A stretch of 58,782 nucleotides of DNA from contig JBNGDO010000006.1 of NCBI GenBank assembly GCA_049975385.1, forward strand, positions 1-58,782, given 5' to 3'. The position numbers and the translations under genes were made by a program. Below are positions 1 through 8,359 of the stretch, piece after piece; the first letter of the stretch is position 1, and each line of letters opens with the position of its first letter. The notes beneath the pieces are model-generated. The model saw only the letters and a program-made list of their open reading frames with translations, was not told the origin of the DNA and did no database searches. Origin of the DNA: DSWT01 sp049975385. Its GTDB lineage: Bacteria > Chloroflexota > Anaerolineae > B4-G1 > SLSP01.

Positions 1-5
1 GCGTT

Positions 6-78
6 CCCCCCTCTAACTCCCCCCAGCGGGGGGAGAAAATGAAGTCTCCCCACCACCGGGGGGGGATTAAGGGGGGGC
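6..78. repeat. C/G-rich palindromic word-repeat element
   Basis: Runs of C separated by short A/T-containing words (CCCCCCTCTAACTCCCCCC near 6-26) are answered by G runs (GGGGGGATTAAGGGGGGG near 60-77), giving an imperfect inverted repeat upstream of the first permease gene. It belongs to the stuttered intergenic elements seen repeatedly in this window. No function is assigned. Confidence 0.6.
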
Positions 79-238
79 AAGTGCTGATTGCCGGATTATT
101 TTCTTGATTTTCATTAAGCGCAATTATCGGATAAGTGCTTAGTTCATGTTCAGGTCAGTCGTTTTCCAAGCAAAGCGTTCGAACGAGTATTAAGTTATTC
201 TTGGGCGCGACTTTGACGAGAAAGAGAGGATCGTGATT

Positions 239-1393
239 ATGTCTGTAGAATCTCAGCCTGTGCAATCTGCTGCTGGACCACCGGCACAGAAGGGCGCTCC
301 TTCCTCTAATATGCTACTCAAATTGTTGCGTTATACCGTCCTCAAACTGGGAGCGCTCTTTATTGCGGTCGCCATTGGTATCTATTTGATTGTCTTGATC
401 GCCAATATGGGCGGGTACGTAGATCAAATGATCATCGGTCAGGCCCGCGAGCGGATCTCGTTGCAGGTGAGCATGGATCCGGAGCTCAAGCAACTCCCCA
501 CAGAAGAGCGTCTCCAGATGATTGACGATCTGGTGGCGTTAGAAGAGAAGCGTCTGGGGTTCGATCAACCCTTTTTGATCCGCAGTTTCCGCTTCTTGGG
601 GAATGCACTGACCCTGCAGTTGGGACGGGCGCAGTTTATGTCCAGCGACAGTGGTTCCCGCCTGGTGAAGAACATCATCCTGGAACGACTGGCGCCGACG
701 TTGCTGTTGATGGCCACGTCGAACCTGCTCTTATTCTTTGTCAACCTCTTCTTTGCCTTGTTCCTTTCGCGGCATTATGGGAGTTTCCTGGATAAGGTCG
801 TTATCTCGCTCTCCCCCATCTCTTCGGCGCCGGCCTGGTTTTATGGCATTTTCTTGATTTTGCTTTTCGCCGCGGTCTTGGGCTGGCTCCCGTTTGGGGG
901 TATGGTGGCGGCGCCGCCACCCGANNNNNNNNNNCAGACAGGACCGTACTTGCTCAGCCTCGGAAAGCATCTCATTCTCCCCGTAATCGCGTGGTTGATC
1001 AGCGGATTTTTTGGGGGGGTCTACGGCTGGCGCACCTTCTTCCTGATCTTCTCGATGGAGGATTACGTGGAGCTGGCGCGGGCCAAGGGGCTGTCGAGCC
1101 GGCAGATCGAGCGGCGCTACATTCTTCAGCCCACGCTACCGAATATCATCACCAATTTTGCACTGATGTTGATCTGGTTGTGGCAGGGGGCGACGATTCT
1201 GGAGACGATGTTCAACTGGCCTGGTTTGGGGCGGTTGATCTACCAGGCTGTTGGCCTCTTTGATTCGCCGGTGATCGTCGGCACCTCGGTTATTTATGCT
1301 TACTTGCTGGCGCTCACCGTCTTCTTACTGGACTTCATTTATGCCCTCGTTGATCCCCGGGTGCGCGTGGGCAGTGGAGGAGCAGGCAAATGA
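239..1393 (+). CDS. ABC transporter permease, DppB/OppB-like (contains assembly gap)
   Basis: Inner-membrane permease of a peptide/nickel-type (family 5) ABC importer. A hydrophobic N-terminal segment (about residues 33-52) is followed by an extracytoplasmic stretch and then by the core membrane domain; the EAA-like coupling loop reads VELARAKGLSSRQIERRYIL, as expected for OppB/DppB. A GTG at 233 is also in frame, but the purine-rich AAAGAGAGGA at 221-230 lies about 8 nt from ATG 239 and only 2 nt from GTG 233, so 239 is preferred. Ten Ns at 925-934 fall in the loop after LPFGGM; the frame continues across them, but the true length of that loop is unknown. The next permease overlaps it by 4 nt, so the two subunits are translationally coupled. 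Family assignment is firm; the substrate is not known. Confidence 0.9.
   Translation: MSVESQPVQSAAGPPAQKGAPSSNMLLKLLRYTVLKLGALFIAVAIGIYLIVLIANMGGYVDQMIIGQARERISLQVSMDPELKQLPTEERLQMIDDLVALEEKRLGFDQPFLIRSFRFLGNALTLQLGRAQFMSSDSGSRLVKNIILERLAPTLLLMATSNLLLFFVNLFFALFLSRHYGSFLDKVVISLSPISSAPAWFYGIFLILLFAAVLGWLPFGGMVAAPPPXXXXQTGPYLLSLGKHLILPVIAWLISGFFGGVYGWRTFFLIFSMEDYVELARAKGLSSRQIERRYILQPTLPNIITNFALMLIWLWQGATILETMFNWPGLGRLIYQAVGLFDSPVIVGTSVIYAYLLALTVFLLDFIYALVDPRVRVGSGGAGK
925..934. other. Assembly gap (10 N)
   Basis: Ten consecutive unknown bases inside the first permease gene. This is probably a scaffolding join whose true length is not known, so the continuity of the reading frame here may be accidental. 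Confidence 0.95.
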
Positions 1394-2736
1394 AATGGTT
1401 GAGACGGACGTTTAATGATATCAAGCAGTATCCCTCGGCGGTCGGGGGGGTGATCATCATCGCGTTGTTGGTTGCGCTGGCAATCTACACGGTGATTGCC
1501 ATTCCCTATAGCGAGGCCATCAGGCTCTGGCGAGGTGGTGAGGACGTGTGGGGAGATAACCCACGCCTCGCCCCGCCGGCGTGGACCAATCTGTTCCGCA
1601 GCAAGAAACTGCCGGAGACGATCGTCATCACACCTGACGGTGAAAATTTCACGAAGAGCACGTCGGTCATCGCCGAGGACATGTACGACGTGACCCTGGA
1701 ATATACTTTTGATTATCCCTACGACGAGTTTCCCCAATCGATAACGATCTTCTTCACCACGCAGTACGAAGAGCGCGCGCCTCACCTCTCCATCTCTTGG
1801 ATCACGCCTGACGAACGGAAGATCCGGGTCGGTGATATAACCGCGGACTACAAGCTAACCTACCGCCTTGATCAGGACAAGCGTCTGATCCGCCGGCTGG
1901 ATGATGTGGAGCCCCGTATCGGTCTCTTTGCCGATCCTGAGCAAGCGGGCGCCCCTGTGGCCGTCAAGGGGACCTACACGCTGTTGGTTCAGGCGACCAC
2001 GTTTGAGAAGGATTCGGATGTGGACGCCAAGGTCGTGCTCTACGGCAGGGTCCATGGCATGACGGGCACCGATCACCAGCGCCGTGATATTACGGTCGCA
2101 TTGCTCTGGGGAACGCCCATTGCCCTGGCTTTCGGGTTGCTCGCCGCGGTTGGTACCACGGTCACCACCATATTCATCGCTGCAATTGGGGTCTGGTTTG
2201 GTGGGGTTGTGGACGAATTGATCCAGCGCATCACCGAGATCAACATGCTCTTGCCCCTCTTACCCATCCTCATCATGGTGGGGACGTTCATGTCGCGCAG
2301 CCTGTGGGTCATTCTGGGGTGGATCATTCTCTTGAGCATCTTCGGCGGCTCGATCAAGAGCTACCGGGCGATCTTCCTGCAGGTCAAGGAGTCACCCTAC
2401 ATCGAGGCGGCGCGGGCTTACGGTGCCAGTAACTGGCGGCTGATTACCTTGTACCTTATCCCGCGCATTATCCCGGTCCTGATTCCCAGGTTGGTGAGTT
2501 CAATTCCCTCATTCGTCTTCCTTGAGGCGTCGCTGGCTTTGTTGGGTCTGGGTGATCCTGTTCTCCCGACCTGGGGGAAGCTAATCGACGATGCCCGCGC
2601 CAATGGCGCACTGTATAATGGTCTGTATTATTGGATTCTGGAGCCGGGGGCGTTGCTGATGTTCGCCGGTCTTGCTTTTGCCATGGTGGGTTTTGCGCTG
2701 GATCGTATCTTCAACCCCCGCCTGAGGGAGGTATAA
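1390..2736 (+). CDS. ABC transporter permease, DppC/OppC-like, with large extracytoplasmic insert
   Basis: Second membrane subunit of the family-5 ABC importer. After one N-terminal membrane segment (about residues 17-36) comes a predicted extracytoplasmic region of roughly 190 residues (about 40-230) rich in beta-type sequence, and then the usual permease core. Its EAA loop reads YIEAARAYGASNWRLITLYL, and the C-terminus (SLALLGLGDPVLPTWGKLI) is typical of DppC. At 448 residues it is about 150 longer than usual DppC proteins, and the excess is this insert. It starts by ATG overlapping the previous stop and is followed 2 nt later by the first ATPase, so it is part of one operon. Role certain at family level; function of the insert unknown. 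Confidence 0.92.
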   Translation: MKWLRRTFNDIKQYPSAVGGVIIIALLVALAIYTVIAIPYSEAIRLWRGGEDVWGDNPRLAPPAWTNLFRSKKLPETIVITPDGENFTKSTSVIAEDMYDVTLEYTFDYPYDEFPQSITIFFTTQYEERAPHLSISWITPDERKIRVGDITADYKLTYRLDQDKRLIRRLDDVEPRIGLFADPEQAGAPVAVKGTYTLLVQATTFEKDSDVDAKVVLYGRVHGMTGTDHQRRDITVALLWGTPIALAFGLLAAVGTTVTTIFIAAIGVWFGGVVDELIQRITEINMLLPLLPILIMVGTFMSRSLWVILGWIILLSIFGGSIKSYRAIFLQVKESPYIEAARAYGASNWRLITLYLIPRIIPVLIPRLVSSIPSFVFLEASLALLGLGDPVLPTWGKLIDDARANGALYNGLYYWILEPGALLMFAGLAFAMVGFALDRIFNPRLREV

Positions 2737-2738
2737 CC

Positions 2739-3698
2739 GTGGCTGACAAAGAAATCTTACTCGATGTCAAGGATCTTGTTTTGCATTTCAGCACGTCCAA
2801 AGGCGTGGTACGGGCCGTGGACAGTGTCAATTTCCAACTGAACGACGATGAAGCGGTGGTCGTTGTGGGTGAATCGGGGTGCGGCAAGACCTCGCTGGCT
2901 AAAGCGATTCTGCGTTTGTTGCCCCGTAACGTGTATACCTACACCGGTAAGGTCTATCTCAAGGGCGAGGACGTGATGCAGTTGAGCGACGAGGAGTATC
3001 GCCGGCAGGTGCGCTGGCGCAAGATGTCGATGGTGCCGCAGGCGGCCATGAACGCGCTCAATCCGGTTCTCAAGGTCGGCGATCAGGTAGCGGAGCCTTC
3101 TATCATCCACAGCGGGATGCGCAAAGAGGAAGCTTTGGAGCAGGCCAGCAAGATGTTCCAGCATGTGGGTGTCCCCCAAGACTTCCTGAATCGCTATGCC
3201 TTTGAATTGAGTGGGGGGATGCGCCAGCGCGTCGCGATCGCGATGGCCCTGGTGACCTGGCCGGATCTCATCGTGCTCGACGAGCCGACCTCGGCGTTAG
3301 ACGTCTTGACGCAGGCGAACATCTTCAACGTCCTGAAGGAGCTAAAGGGTGAACTGGGGCTTAGCTTTATCCTCATCACCCACGATATCGCCACCTCCAG
3401 CGAGTTAGCTAACAGCGTGGCCGTGATGTACGCGGGCCAAATCGTGGAGCGGAGCGACGCGCACCGGTTCTTCGATAAGCCACTGCACCCTTATTCAGAG
3501 AAGTTGATGAATAGTGTGCCGCGTCTGCGTGGCGATCAGGAGCCGGATTTCATCACCGGTCAACCCCCAAGTTTGCTTTCGCCGCCCACCGGGTGTCGCT
3601 TTGCCGAGCGCTGTACCAAGCGCTTCGCCCGCTGTGACGAAGATCCCCCGGTCATCGAACAGGATGGGCGTTCGGTTAAGTGTTGGTTGTACGCGTGA
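2739..3698 (+). CDS. Oligopeptide/dipeptide ABC transporter ATPase (OppD/DppD type), first copy
   Basis: Cytoplasmic ATPase that powers the importer. It has Walker A (GESGCGKTSLAKAIL), an ABC signature LSGGMRQRV, Walker B (LIVLDEPTSALD), a switch His (LITHDIA) and the C-terminal oligopeptide/nickel extension with the Cys pattern GCRFAERCTKRFARC that is typical of OppD/DppD. The start is GTG 2739: it lies 2 nt after the previous stop, follows the Shine-Dalgarno sequence GAGGGAGG (2724-2731), and the next codons begin VADKEILLDVKDL, matching the family's N-terminus. In-frame upstream codons lie inside the permease gene. This gives 319 aa. A second ATPase follows 19 nt later. Confidence 0.93.
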   Translation: MADKEILLDVKDLVLHFSTSKGVVRAVDSVNFQLNDDEAVVVVGESGCGKTSLAKAILRLLPRNVYTYTGKVYLKGEDVMQLSDEEYRRQVRWRKMSMVPQAAMNALNPVLKVGDQVAEPSIIHSGMRKEEALEQASKMFQHVGVPQDFLNRYAFELSGGMRQRVAIAMALVTWPDLIVLDEPTSALDVLTQANIFNVLKELKGELGLSFILITHDIATSSELANSVAVMYAGQIVERSDAHRFFDKPLHPYSEKLMNSVPRLRGDQEPDFITGQPPSLLSPPTGCRFAERCTKRFARCDEDPPVIEQDGRSVKCWLYA

Positions 3699-3717
3699 GC
3701 GAGAGGAGCGCTGTTCT

Positions 3718-4779
3718 ATGTCCGTTCAAATGAATGTAAAGGGTCAGGATAAGGCATTGGCACAGGATGAAGTGTTGGCAATGAAAAGCGATACTGTGAC
3801 ATCGAATGATGTTTTGTTATCGGTCAAGGACCTGCGGGTCTGGTTTGAGTTGCGGCGTTTTGGCTTCGGGCACGCCGGGTACGTGCGGGCAGTTGATGGT
3901 GTCTCCTTCGATCTGAATCTCGGAGGAACCATCGCTATCGTTGGCGAGAGCGGCTGTGGCAAGTCGACTTTGATGAAGACGATTTTGGCGCTTCATCGTC
4001 CCACGAAGGGAGATATCCTTTTCGAGGGACAAAACTTGAATGCACTCAGGGGTAACGAGATGCAGGAATACCGCGCCCAGGTCGGTTATGTGCAACAGGA
4101 CCCTTATGAGGCGCTGGCGCCTTTTATGAGCATCCAGCGGATTCTTGAAGAGCCACAAATTATCAACGGGATCAAGGATAAAGAGGAGCGTGATTTCCGT
4201 TTGCGCCGCGCCATGGAAGAAGTCAAAATGAGTCCCGTGGATGATTTCTTGCCCAAATTCCCGCATATGCTGAGTGGCGGGCAGCAGCAGCGGGTGGTCA
4301 TCGCGCGGGCGATGTTGTTGAATCCGAAGCTCATCGTGGCCGATGAACCGGTTTCGATGCTGGACGCTTCGGTGCGCGTGGAGATTCTCAAGCTGTTGCG
4401 CAATTTGCAGGAAGCCCACAATCTGGCGGTCATCTACATCACGCACGACCTTTCGACCGTGCGTTATTTCTCGGAGCGCGTCTTTGTAATGTATGCCGGG
4501 AAGGTTGTCGAGAACTCCTTGATCAACGATCTGATTCGCAATCCATACCATCCCTATACGGATGCGCTACTGGCGGCTACCTCCGATCCAGATGCCGATA
4601 ATGCGACGCGTTTCCGGGATGTGCCCCCAGGCGAGCCGCCAAGCTTGGTTAATCCGCCCAATGGTTGTCGTTTCCATCCGCGTTGTACGCACAAGATCGA
4701 GGGCCTGTGCGAAGTAGAGGAGCCTCCATACTTCGAACCGGAGACTCAACACTTAGTCGCTTGTTGGTTGTACAGGTGA
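3718..4779 (+). CDS. Oligopeptide/dipeptide ABC transporter ATPase (OppF/DppF type), first copy
   Basis: Partner ATPase of the preceding OppD-like protein. It carries GESGCGKSTLMKTIL (Walker A), LSGGQQQRVVIARAM (signature) and LIVADEPVSMLDASVR (Walker B plus D-loop), and ends in the OppF-type region GCRFHPRCTHKIEGLC. ATG 3718 follows GAGAGGAG (3700-3707) and gives 353 aa. The first ~35 residues (MSVQMNVKGQDKALAQDE...) precede the ATPase fold and are unusually polar. It ends against the start of a 65-aa membrane protein. A second complete OppD/OppF pair occurs after the receptor gene. Confidence 0.93.
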   Translation: MSVQMNVKGQDKALAQDEVLAMKSDTVTSNDVLLSVKDLRVWFELRRFGFGHAGYVRAVDGVSFDLNLGGTIAIVGESGCGKSTLMKTILALHRPTKGDILFEGQNLNALRGNEMQEYRAQVGYVQQDPYEALAPFMSIQRILEEPQIINGIKDKEERDFRLRRAMEEVKMSPVDDFLPKFPHMLSGGQQQRVVIARAMLLNPKLIVADEPVSMLDASVRVEILKLLRNLQEAHNLAVIYITHDLSTVRYFSERVFVMYAGKVVENSLINDLIRNPYHPYTDALLAATSDPDADNATRFRDVPPGEPPSLVNPPNGCRFHPRCTHKIEGLCEVEEPPYFEPETQHLVACWLYR

Positions 4780-4784
4780 GCACT

Positions 4785-4982
4785 ATGCTGGCACATCCCT
4801 GGAAATTGCTAGTGGTAGCTTTCGCCCTCTTGCTGCTTGGCGTGCTGCTCCCACTACTCATCGTGTTAAGGCTTCTCCCTTCCACGTTCTTCTTGAACTT
4901 TCTTGCCTACTTCGCATCCTTTTCCGGTATGATTCTGGGGTTGATTGGCTCTGTCTTGTATACCCGTATGCGCAAAAAATAA
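4785..4982 (+). CDS. Small two-helix membrane protein of the importer operon
   Basis: A 65-aa protein dominated by two hydrophobic segments (about residues 7-27 and 31-58, with FFLNFLAYFASFSGMILGLI in the second) and ending in a positively charged RMRKK tail, so it is predicted to sit in the inner membrane. It starts 5 nt after the OppF-like gene; a GTG at 4776 overlapping that stop is an alternative start. I do not recognise a family. Its position makes an accessory role in the transporter or simple co-transcription possible; function unknown. Confidence 0.6.
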   Translation: MLAHPWKLLVVAFALLLLGVLLPLLIVLRLLPSTFFLNFLAYFASFSGMILGLIGSVLYTRMRKK

Positions 4983-4984
4983 GC

Positions 4985-5080
4985 CTTAGGTAGTTCCAAG
5001 ATTTAAATCAGCCCAAACCGAGAGTAAGCACCCTAGGAAGCGATTGCTTTTGGGATGTTTATTTCCTTGGAACTGGCTTA
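4985..5080. repeat. 96-bp palindromic dispersed element, copy A
   Basis: It begins CTTAGGTAGTTCCAAG and ends CTTGGAACTGGCTTA; the ends pair as an imperfect inverted repeat (4993-5000 with 5066-5073, continuing inward to 5012-5017 with 5049-5054). A second copy of identical length lies at 36719-36814. It follows the importer's first gene block. Confidence 0.75.
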
Positions 5081-5096
5081 GCGTGCGAGTGATTGA

Positions 5097-5129
5097 CAGC
5101 CCCGCAGCCGTGTCATGGCTGCGGGGCTG
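5097..5129 (+). terminator. Strong hairpin after the first transporter block
   Basis: A perfect 13-bp G/C-rich stem, CAGCCCCGCAGCC (5097-5109) with GGCTGCGGGGCTG (5117-5129), and a 7-nt loop. No clear T run follows, so intrinsic termination is likely but not certain. Confidence 0.6.
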
Positions 5130-5264
5130 CGATCTTCCTGGCGTCTGCATACACGTTCGCGTACAAGCAAATGCGCGACAGCGTCGCGTTCAGGTTACAT
5201 TCCTCACGGCTCGCCGCGATAACGGGTCCAGGGCTTGCCCTTGGGGGTTCATATCTATGAATTC

Positions 5265-5292
5265 TTGACTTTTCGATTTTTGTCCTTAGAAT
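5265..5292 (+). promoter_or_regulatory. Predicted promoter of the receptor gene
   Basis: TTGACT (5265-5270), 16 nt, TAGAAT (5287-5292). It sits 43 nt before the lipoprotein start and downstream of the hairpin at 5097, so the receptor and second ATPase pair probably form a separate transcription unit. The rest of the 352-nt gap (5130-5264) holds nothing I recognise. Confidence 0.65.
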
Positions 5293-5334
5293 GAAATTTG
5301 TTCGCAAACGTAACCCCCACGAAGGAAGAGAGAG

Positions 5335-7278
5335 ATGTCACGTAAGAAGTTGATGGCTATGATTGGGACGATTGTGCTGTCGAGCATGATATTGTCCGCC
5401 TGTATGATAACTCCGACCCCTGAGATAATCATCGAGACTGTCGTGGTTGAGAAAACTGTTGAGACGATCGTTGAGAAGGTCGTCGAGAAAGTTGTTGAGA
5501 AGACCGAGGAACCGGCTGTCGGCGACGGTCTCAAAACGCTGGTGGTCTGCCAGAGCCAGGAACCTGACACGCTGTATTGGTATGGTGGCAATATGCTCGC
5601 AGCGCGCCACATTCAGCACGCGGTGTACGATGGCCCCATCGATAGCCGTACCTATGGCTACCAGGCCGTCATCCTCGAAAAACTGCCGAGCACCGAGGAC
5701 GGCGACGCGATCATCAACGCCGTCACCGTCCAGGCCGGCGACATCGTTGTGAACGATGCCGGCGATCCCGTTGAATTGATCGAAGGTATGGTGGTGCGTC
5801 CGTACGGCTGTCGCTCGACGGAGTGCGCCGTAGCGTTCGAAGGCCCGCCGATGGAAATGGACCAGATGTTTGTCACCTTCAAACTGCTTGATGGCCTCAA
5901 GTGGTCCGACGGTGAGGATTTGACGGTGGATGACTCCGTCTATACCTTTGAGCTGGCTGCCGACCCTTCCACGCCCGTGAGCAAGTTCACGATTGACCGC
6001 ACGGCTTCCTACGAGGCGCTGGATGATAGGACTGCGATGTGGATTGGGCTGCCCGGCTACGTTGATAAAACTTATTTCACGAATTTTTGGATCCCCATGC
6101 CCCGGCATCTCTGGCAGGAAGAACTGGGCTACGGCCCTGCCGATCTTCTGGAAGCGGAGGAATCTACTCGCATGCCTATGGGGTGGGGTGCGTTTGTCAT
6201 CAAGGAATGGGTGCCCGGTGATCACATCACCGTCGAGAAGAATCCCCTTTATCACCGCGCTTCCGAGGGCTTGCCCTATGTGGATACTATTATCTTTCGT
6301 TTCGTCTCCGATCCAAACTCTGCTGTGGCGCAGTTGATCTCCGGTGAGTGTGACATCGTCACCCAGGATGCGATGTCGGCAGATCTGACGCCATTGTTGC
6401 TCAAGCTCGAGCAGGAAAGCGTGGTCGAACTCGCCAGCGTCGCCAGCACCACGTGGGAGCACGTGGACTTCGGTATCAGCCCCGCGCCCGAGTACGAACG
6501 CCCGGATTTCTTCGGAGATGTGCGCATGCGTCAGGCGTTTGCCTATTGCCTCGATCGCCAGATCGTGGCGGACACCGTGTTGTACGGTCTCTCCACCGTC
6601 ATCGATTCTTATCTTCCACCTGATCACCCCTATCACGCCGACGGTTTGCCCGAGTATCCCTACGATCCTGAGCAGGGGCAAGCCCTGCTTGAGGACATGG
6701 GGTGGGTGGATGCTGATAGTGACGGGGTGCGCGAAGCCAAGGATGTTGAGGGTGTTCTTGATGGAACGCCACTCGAGTTCACATGGTTGAGTGTGACCGA
6801 TGCGTCGCGTATTCAGTCCATGCAAATCTGGCAGCAGAATCTGGCTGACTGCGGGTTCATCGTCAATCTGGAAAATATGCCGGTGGGGCAGTATTTTGCC
6901 AATGGGCCGGATGGCCCTTTGTTTGGTCGGCGCTTCGACGTCACCTCTTTTACGAGCAGCGTCGAGCCTTCCTGCAGTCGCTATGTGAGCAGTGCGATTC
7001 CCACCGCTAACAATGGCTGGAGTGGGGAGAACGTCTCTGGTTTCGCGGATCCCGATTTCGACGCGGCCTGCAACCGTGCGCTTACCGCTCTTCCCGGGAC
7101 CGTCGACTACTTTGAGGGGCATCAAGACGCTCAACGCATTTTCTCCGAACAACTGCCGGTGCTGCCGCTTTTCCTGCACTACAAACTCGCGCTGCTGCGC
7201 CTGGAGGTGGATGGTTTCATCTTGGATGCAACTGAAGATTCTGCGATGTGGAATATCGAGGCGTTTGATACGCAATAG
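5335..7278 (+). CDS. ABC transporter substrate-binding lipoprotein, family 5 (peptide/nickel type)
   Basis: Extracytoplasmic receptor for the family-5 importer. The N-terminus is a lipoprotein signal (hydrophobic MIGTIVLSSMILSAC, lipobox LSAC with Cys about residue 23), followed by a Val-Glu-Lys-rich spacer of repeated VEK units (about residues 38-62) that probably holds the binding domain off the membrane. The remaining ~580 residues show SBP_bac_5 features such as LKWSDGEDLTVDDSVYTFEL, KNPLYHRASEGLPYVDTI and MRQAFAYCLDR. ATG 5335 is preceded by GGAAGAGAGAG. It lies between two ATPase pairs; a terminator-like hairpin follows it. Oligopeptides are the usual ligands of this family, but the ligand cannot be read from the sequence. 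Confidence 0.92.
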   Translation: MSRKKLMAMIGTIVLSSMILSACMITPTPEIIIETVVVEKTVETIVEKVVEKVVEKTEEPAVGDGLKTLVVCQSQEPDTLYWYGGNMLAARHIQHAVYDGPIDSRTYGYQAVILEKLPSTEDGDAIINAVTVQAGDIVVNDAGDPVELIEGMVVRPYGCRSTECAVAFEGPPMEMDQMFVTFKLLDGLKWSDGEDLTVDDSVYTFELAADPSTPVSKFTIDRTASYEALDDRTAMWIGLPGYVDKTYFTNFWIPMPRHLWQEELGYGPADLLEAEESTRMPMGWGAFVIKEWVPGDHITVEKNPLYHRASEGLPYVDTIIFRFVSDPNSAVAQLISGECDIVTQDAMSADLTPLLLKLEQESVVELASVASTTWEHVDFGISPAPEYERPDFFGDVRMRQAFAYCLDRQIVADTVLYGLSTVIDSYLPPDHPYHADGLPEYPYDPEQGQALLEDMGWVDADSDGVREAKDVEGVLDGTPLEFTWLSVTDASRIQSMQIWQQNLADCGFIVNLENMPVGQYFANGPDGPLFGRRFDVTSFTSSVEPSCSRYVSSAIPTANNGWSGENVSGFADPDFDAACNRALTALPGTVDYFEGHQDAQRIFSEQLPVLPLFLHYKLALLRLEVDGFILDATEDSAMWNIEAFDTQ

Positions 7279-7297
7279 TCGTAGTGTTTGTTTTGTG

Positions 7298-7328
7298 GTG
7301 GCAGTGCCTCAACGCTGCCACTTTTCTT
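7298..7328 (+). terminator. Attenuator-type terminator between receptor and ATPase genes
   Basis: Stem GTGGCAGTG (7298-7306) with CGCTGCCAC (7313-7321), loop of 6, then TTTTCTT. It lies 20 nt after the receptor stop and just before the next Shine-Dalgarno, so it probably lets only part of the transcription continue. Confidence 0.7.
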
Positions 7329-7342
7329 AAGGGGAGTAGGCC

Positions 7343-8359
7343 GTGGAAAACGTTACGCAAGTCGATAAGATTCTTGAGGTGCATAACCTCAAGACGTACT
7401 TTTATACCGATGATGGTGTGGTGAAGGCCGTCGATGGGGTAGATTTTGACGTCAGGCGGGGGGAAATCGTGGCTTTGGTGGGGGAATCCGGCTGCGGGAA
7501 GAGCGTGACCTCATTCTCGATCATGCAGTTGGTGGGAGCGCCAGGGAAAGTTATCGATGGGGAAGTGTTATTCAACGATCAAGACCTATTGAAACTCCCT
7601 GAGGCCGAAATGCGTTTGATGCGTGGCGACCGGCTGTCGATGATTTTCCAGCAACCCACGTCATGTCTGAACCCGGTATTTCGTGTTGGCGAGCAGATTG
7701 CGGAGGTTTTGCAGATTCACCGGGGTATGGACAAGAAAGAGGGATGGGAGAAAGCCATACACTTGCTGCGCATGGTCGGTATCCCGGAACCGGGGAAGCG
7801 CGTCCATTCGTTTCCACACGAACTCTCCGGTGGTATGGCACAGCGCGTGATGATCGCCATGGCGTTGGCCTGCGAACCGGAACTGCTGATCGCCGATGAG
7901 CCGACGACGGCGCTTGATGTGACGATCCAGGCGCAAATATTGGACCTGATGCGTGGTCTGCAACGTGAGTTTGGCGCATCGATCATCCTTATCACGCACG
8001 ATATGGGCGTGGTGGCGGAGATGGCGGCACGGGTATCGGTTATGTATGCGGGGCGCGTGGTCGAACAGGCCGCCGTCGATAGACTTTTCGACAACCCGCT
8101 GCATCCCTATACGCATGGTTTGTTAGCCTCCATTCCGGTGATGGGGGTCGTGAAGAACCGGCTGGATACCATCCCCGGAGTGGTGCCCAATCTGATTGAT
8201 TTGCCACCAGGGTGTAAGTTTGCCCCGCGCTGCCTGGCGCGCGTTGAACACAATTTGCAGATTTGTACTGAGCGCGAACCCGATTTAATCGAATATGAGC
8301 CTGATCACCACGTGCGTTGCTGGCTTTACCAGGAGCAGAAGGAGAAGCGCAATGACTGA
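7343..8359 (+). CDS. Oligopeptide/dipeptide ABC transporter ATPase (OppD/DppD type), second copy
   Basis: ATPase with Walker A GESGCGKSVTSFSIM, signature LSGGMAQRVMIAMAL, Walker B LLIADEPTTALDVTIQ and the C-terminal oligo_HPY-type segment GCKFAPRCLARVEHNLQIC. The GTG start at 7343 has AAGGGGAG (7329-7336) at a good distance; protein length 338 aa. It matches the OppD consensus more closely than the copy at 2739, which has GKTSLAKAIL in Walker A. The OppF-like gene overlaps its end by 8 nt. With the receptor it forms a transcription unit that lacks permeases of its own, so it probably serves the permeases at 239-2736. Confidence 0.94.
   Translation: MENVTQVDKILEVHNLKTYFYTDDGVVKAVDGVDFDVRRGEIVALVGESGCGKSVTSFSIMQLVGAPGKVIDGEVLFNDQDLLKLPEAEMRLMRGDRLSMIFQQPTSCLNPVFRVGEQIAEVLQIHRGMDKKEGWEKAIHLLRMVGIPEPGKRVHSFPHELSGGMAQRVMIAMALACEPELLIADEPTTALDVTIQAQILDLMRGLQREFGASIILITHDMGVVAEMAARVSVMYAGRVVEQAAVDRLFDNPLHPYTHGLLASIPVMGVVKNRLDTIPGVVPNLIDLPPGCKFAPRCLARVEHNLQICTEREPDLIEYEPDHHVRCWLYQEQKEKRND

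Noticed and set aside
5338..7275. Long open frame of 645 codons on the minus strand opposite the substrate-binding protein
   Set aside because: It mirrors the receptor gene, has no recognisable domain, no Shine-Dalgarno and a His/Arg-rich composition typical of antisense reading of a G/C-rich gene.
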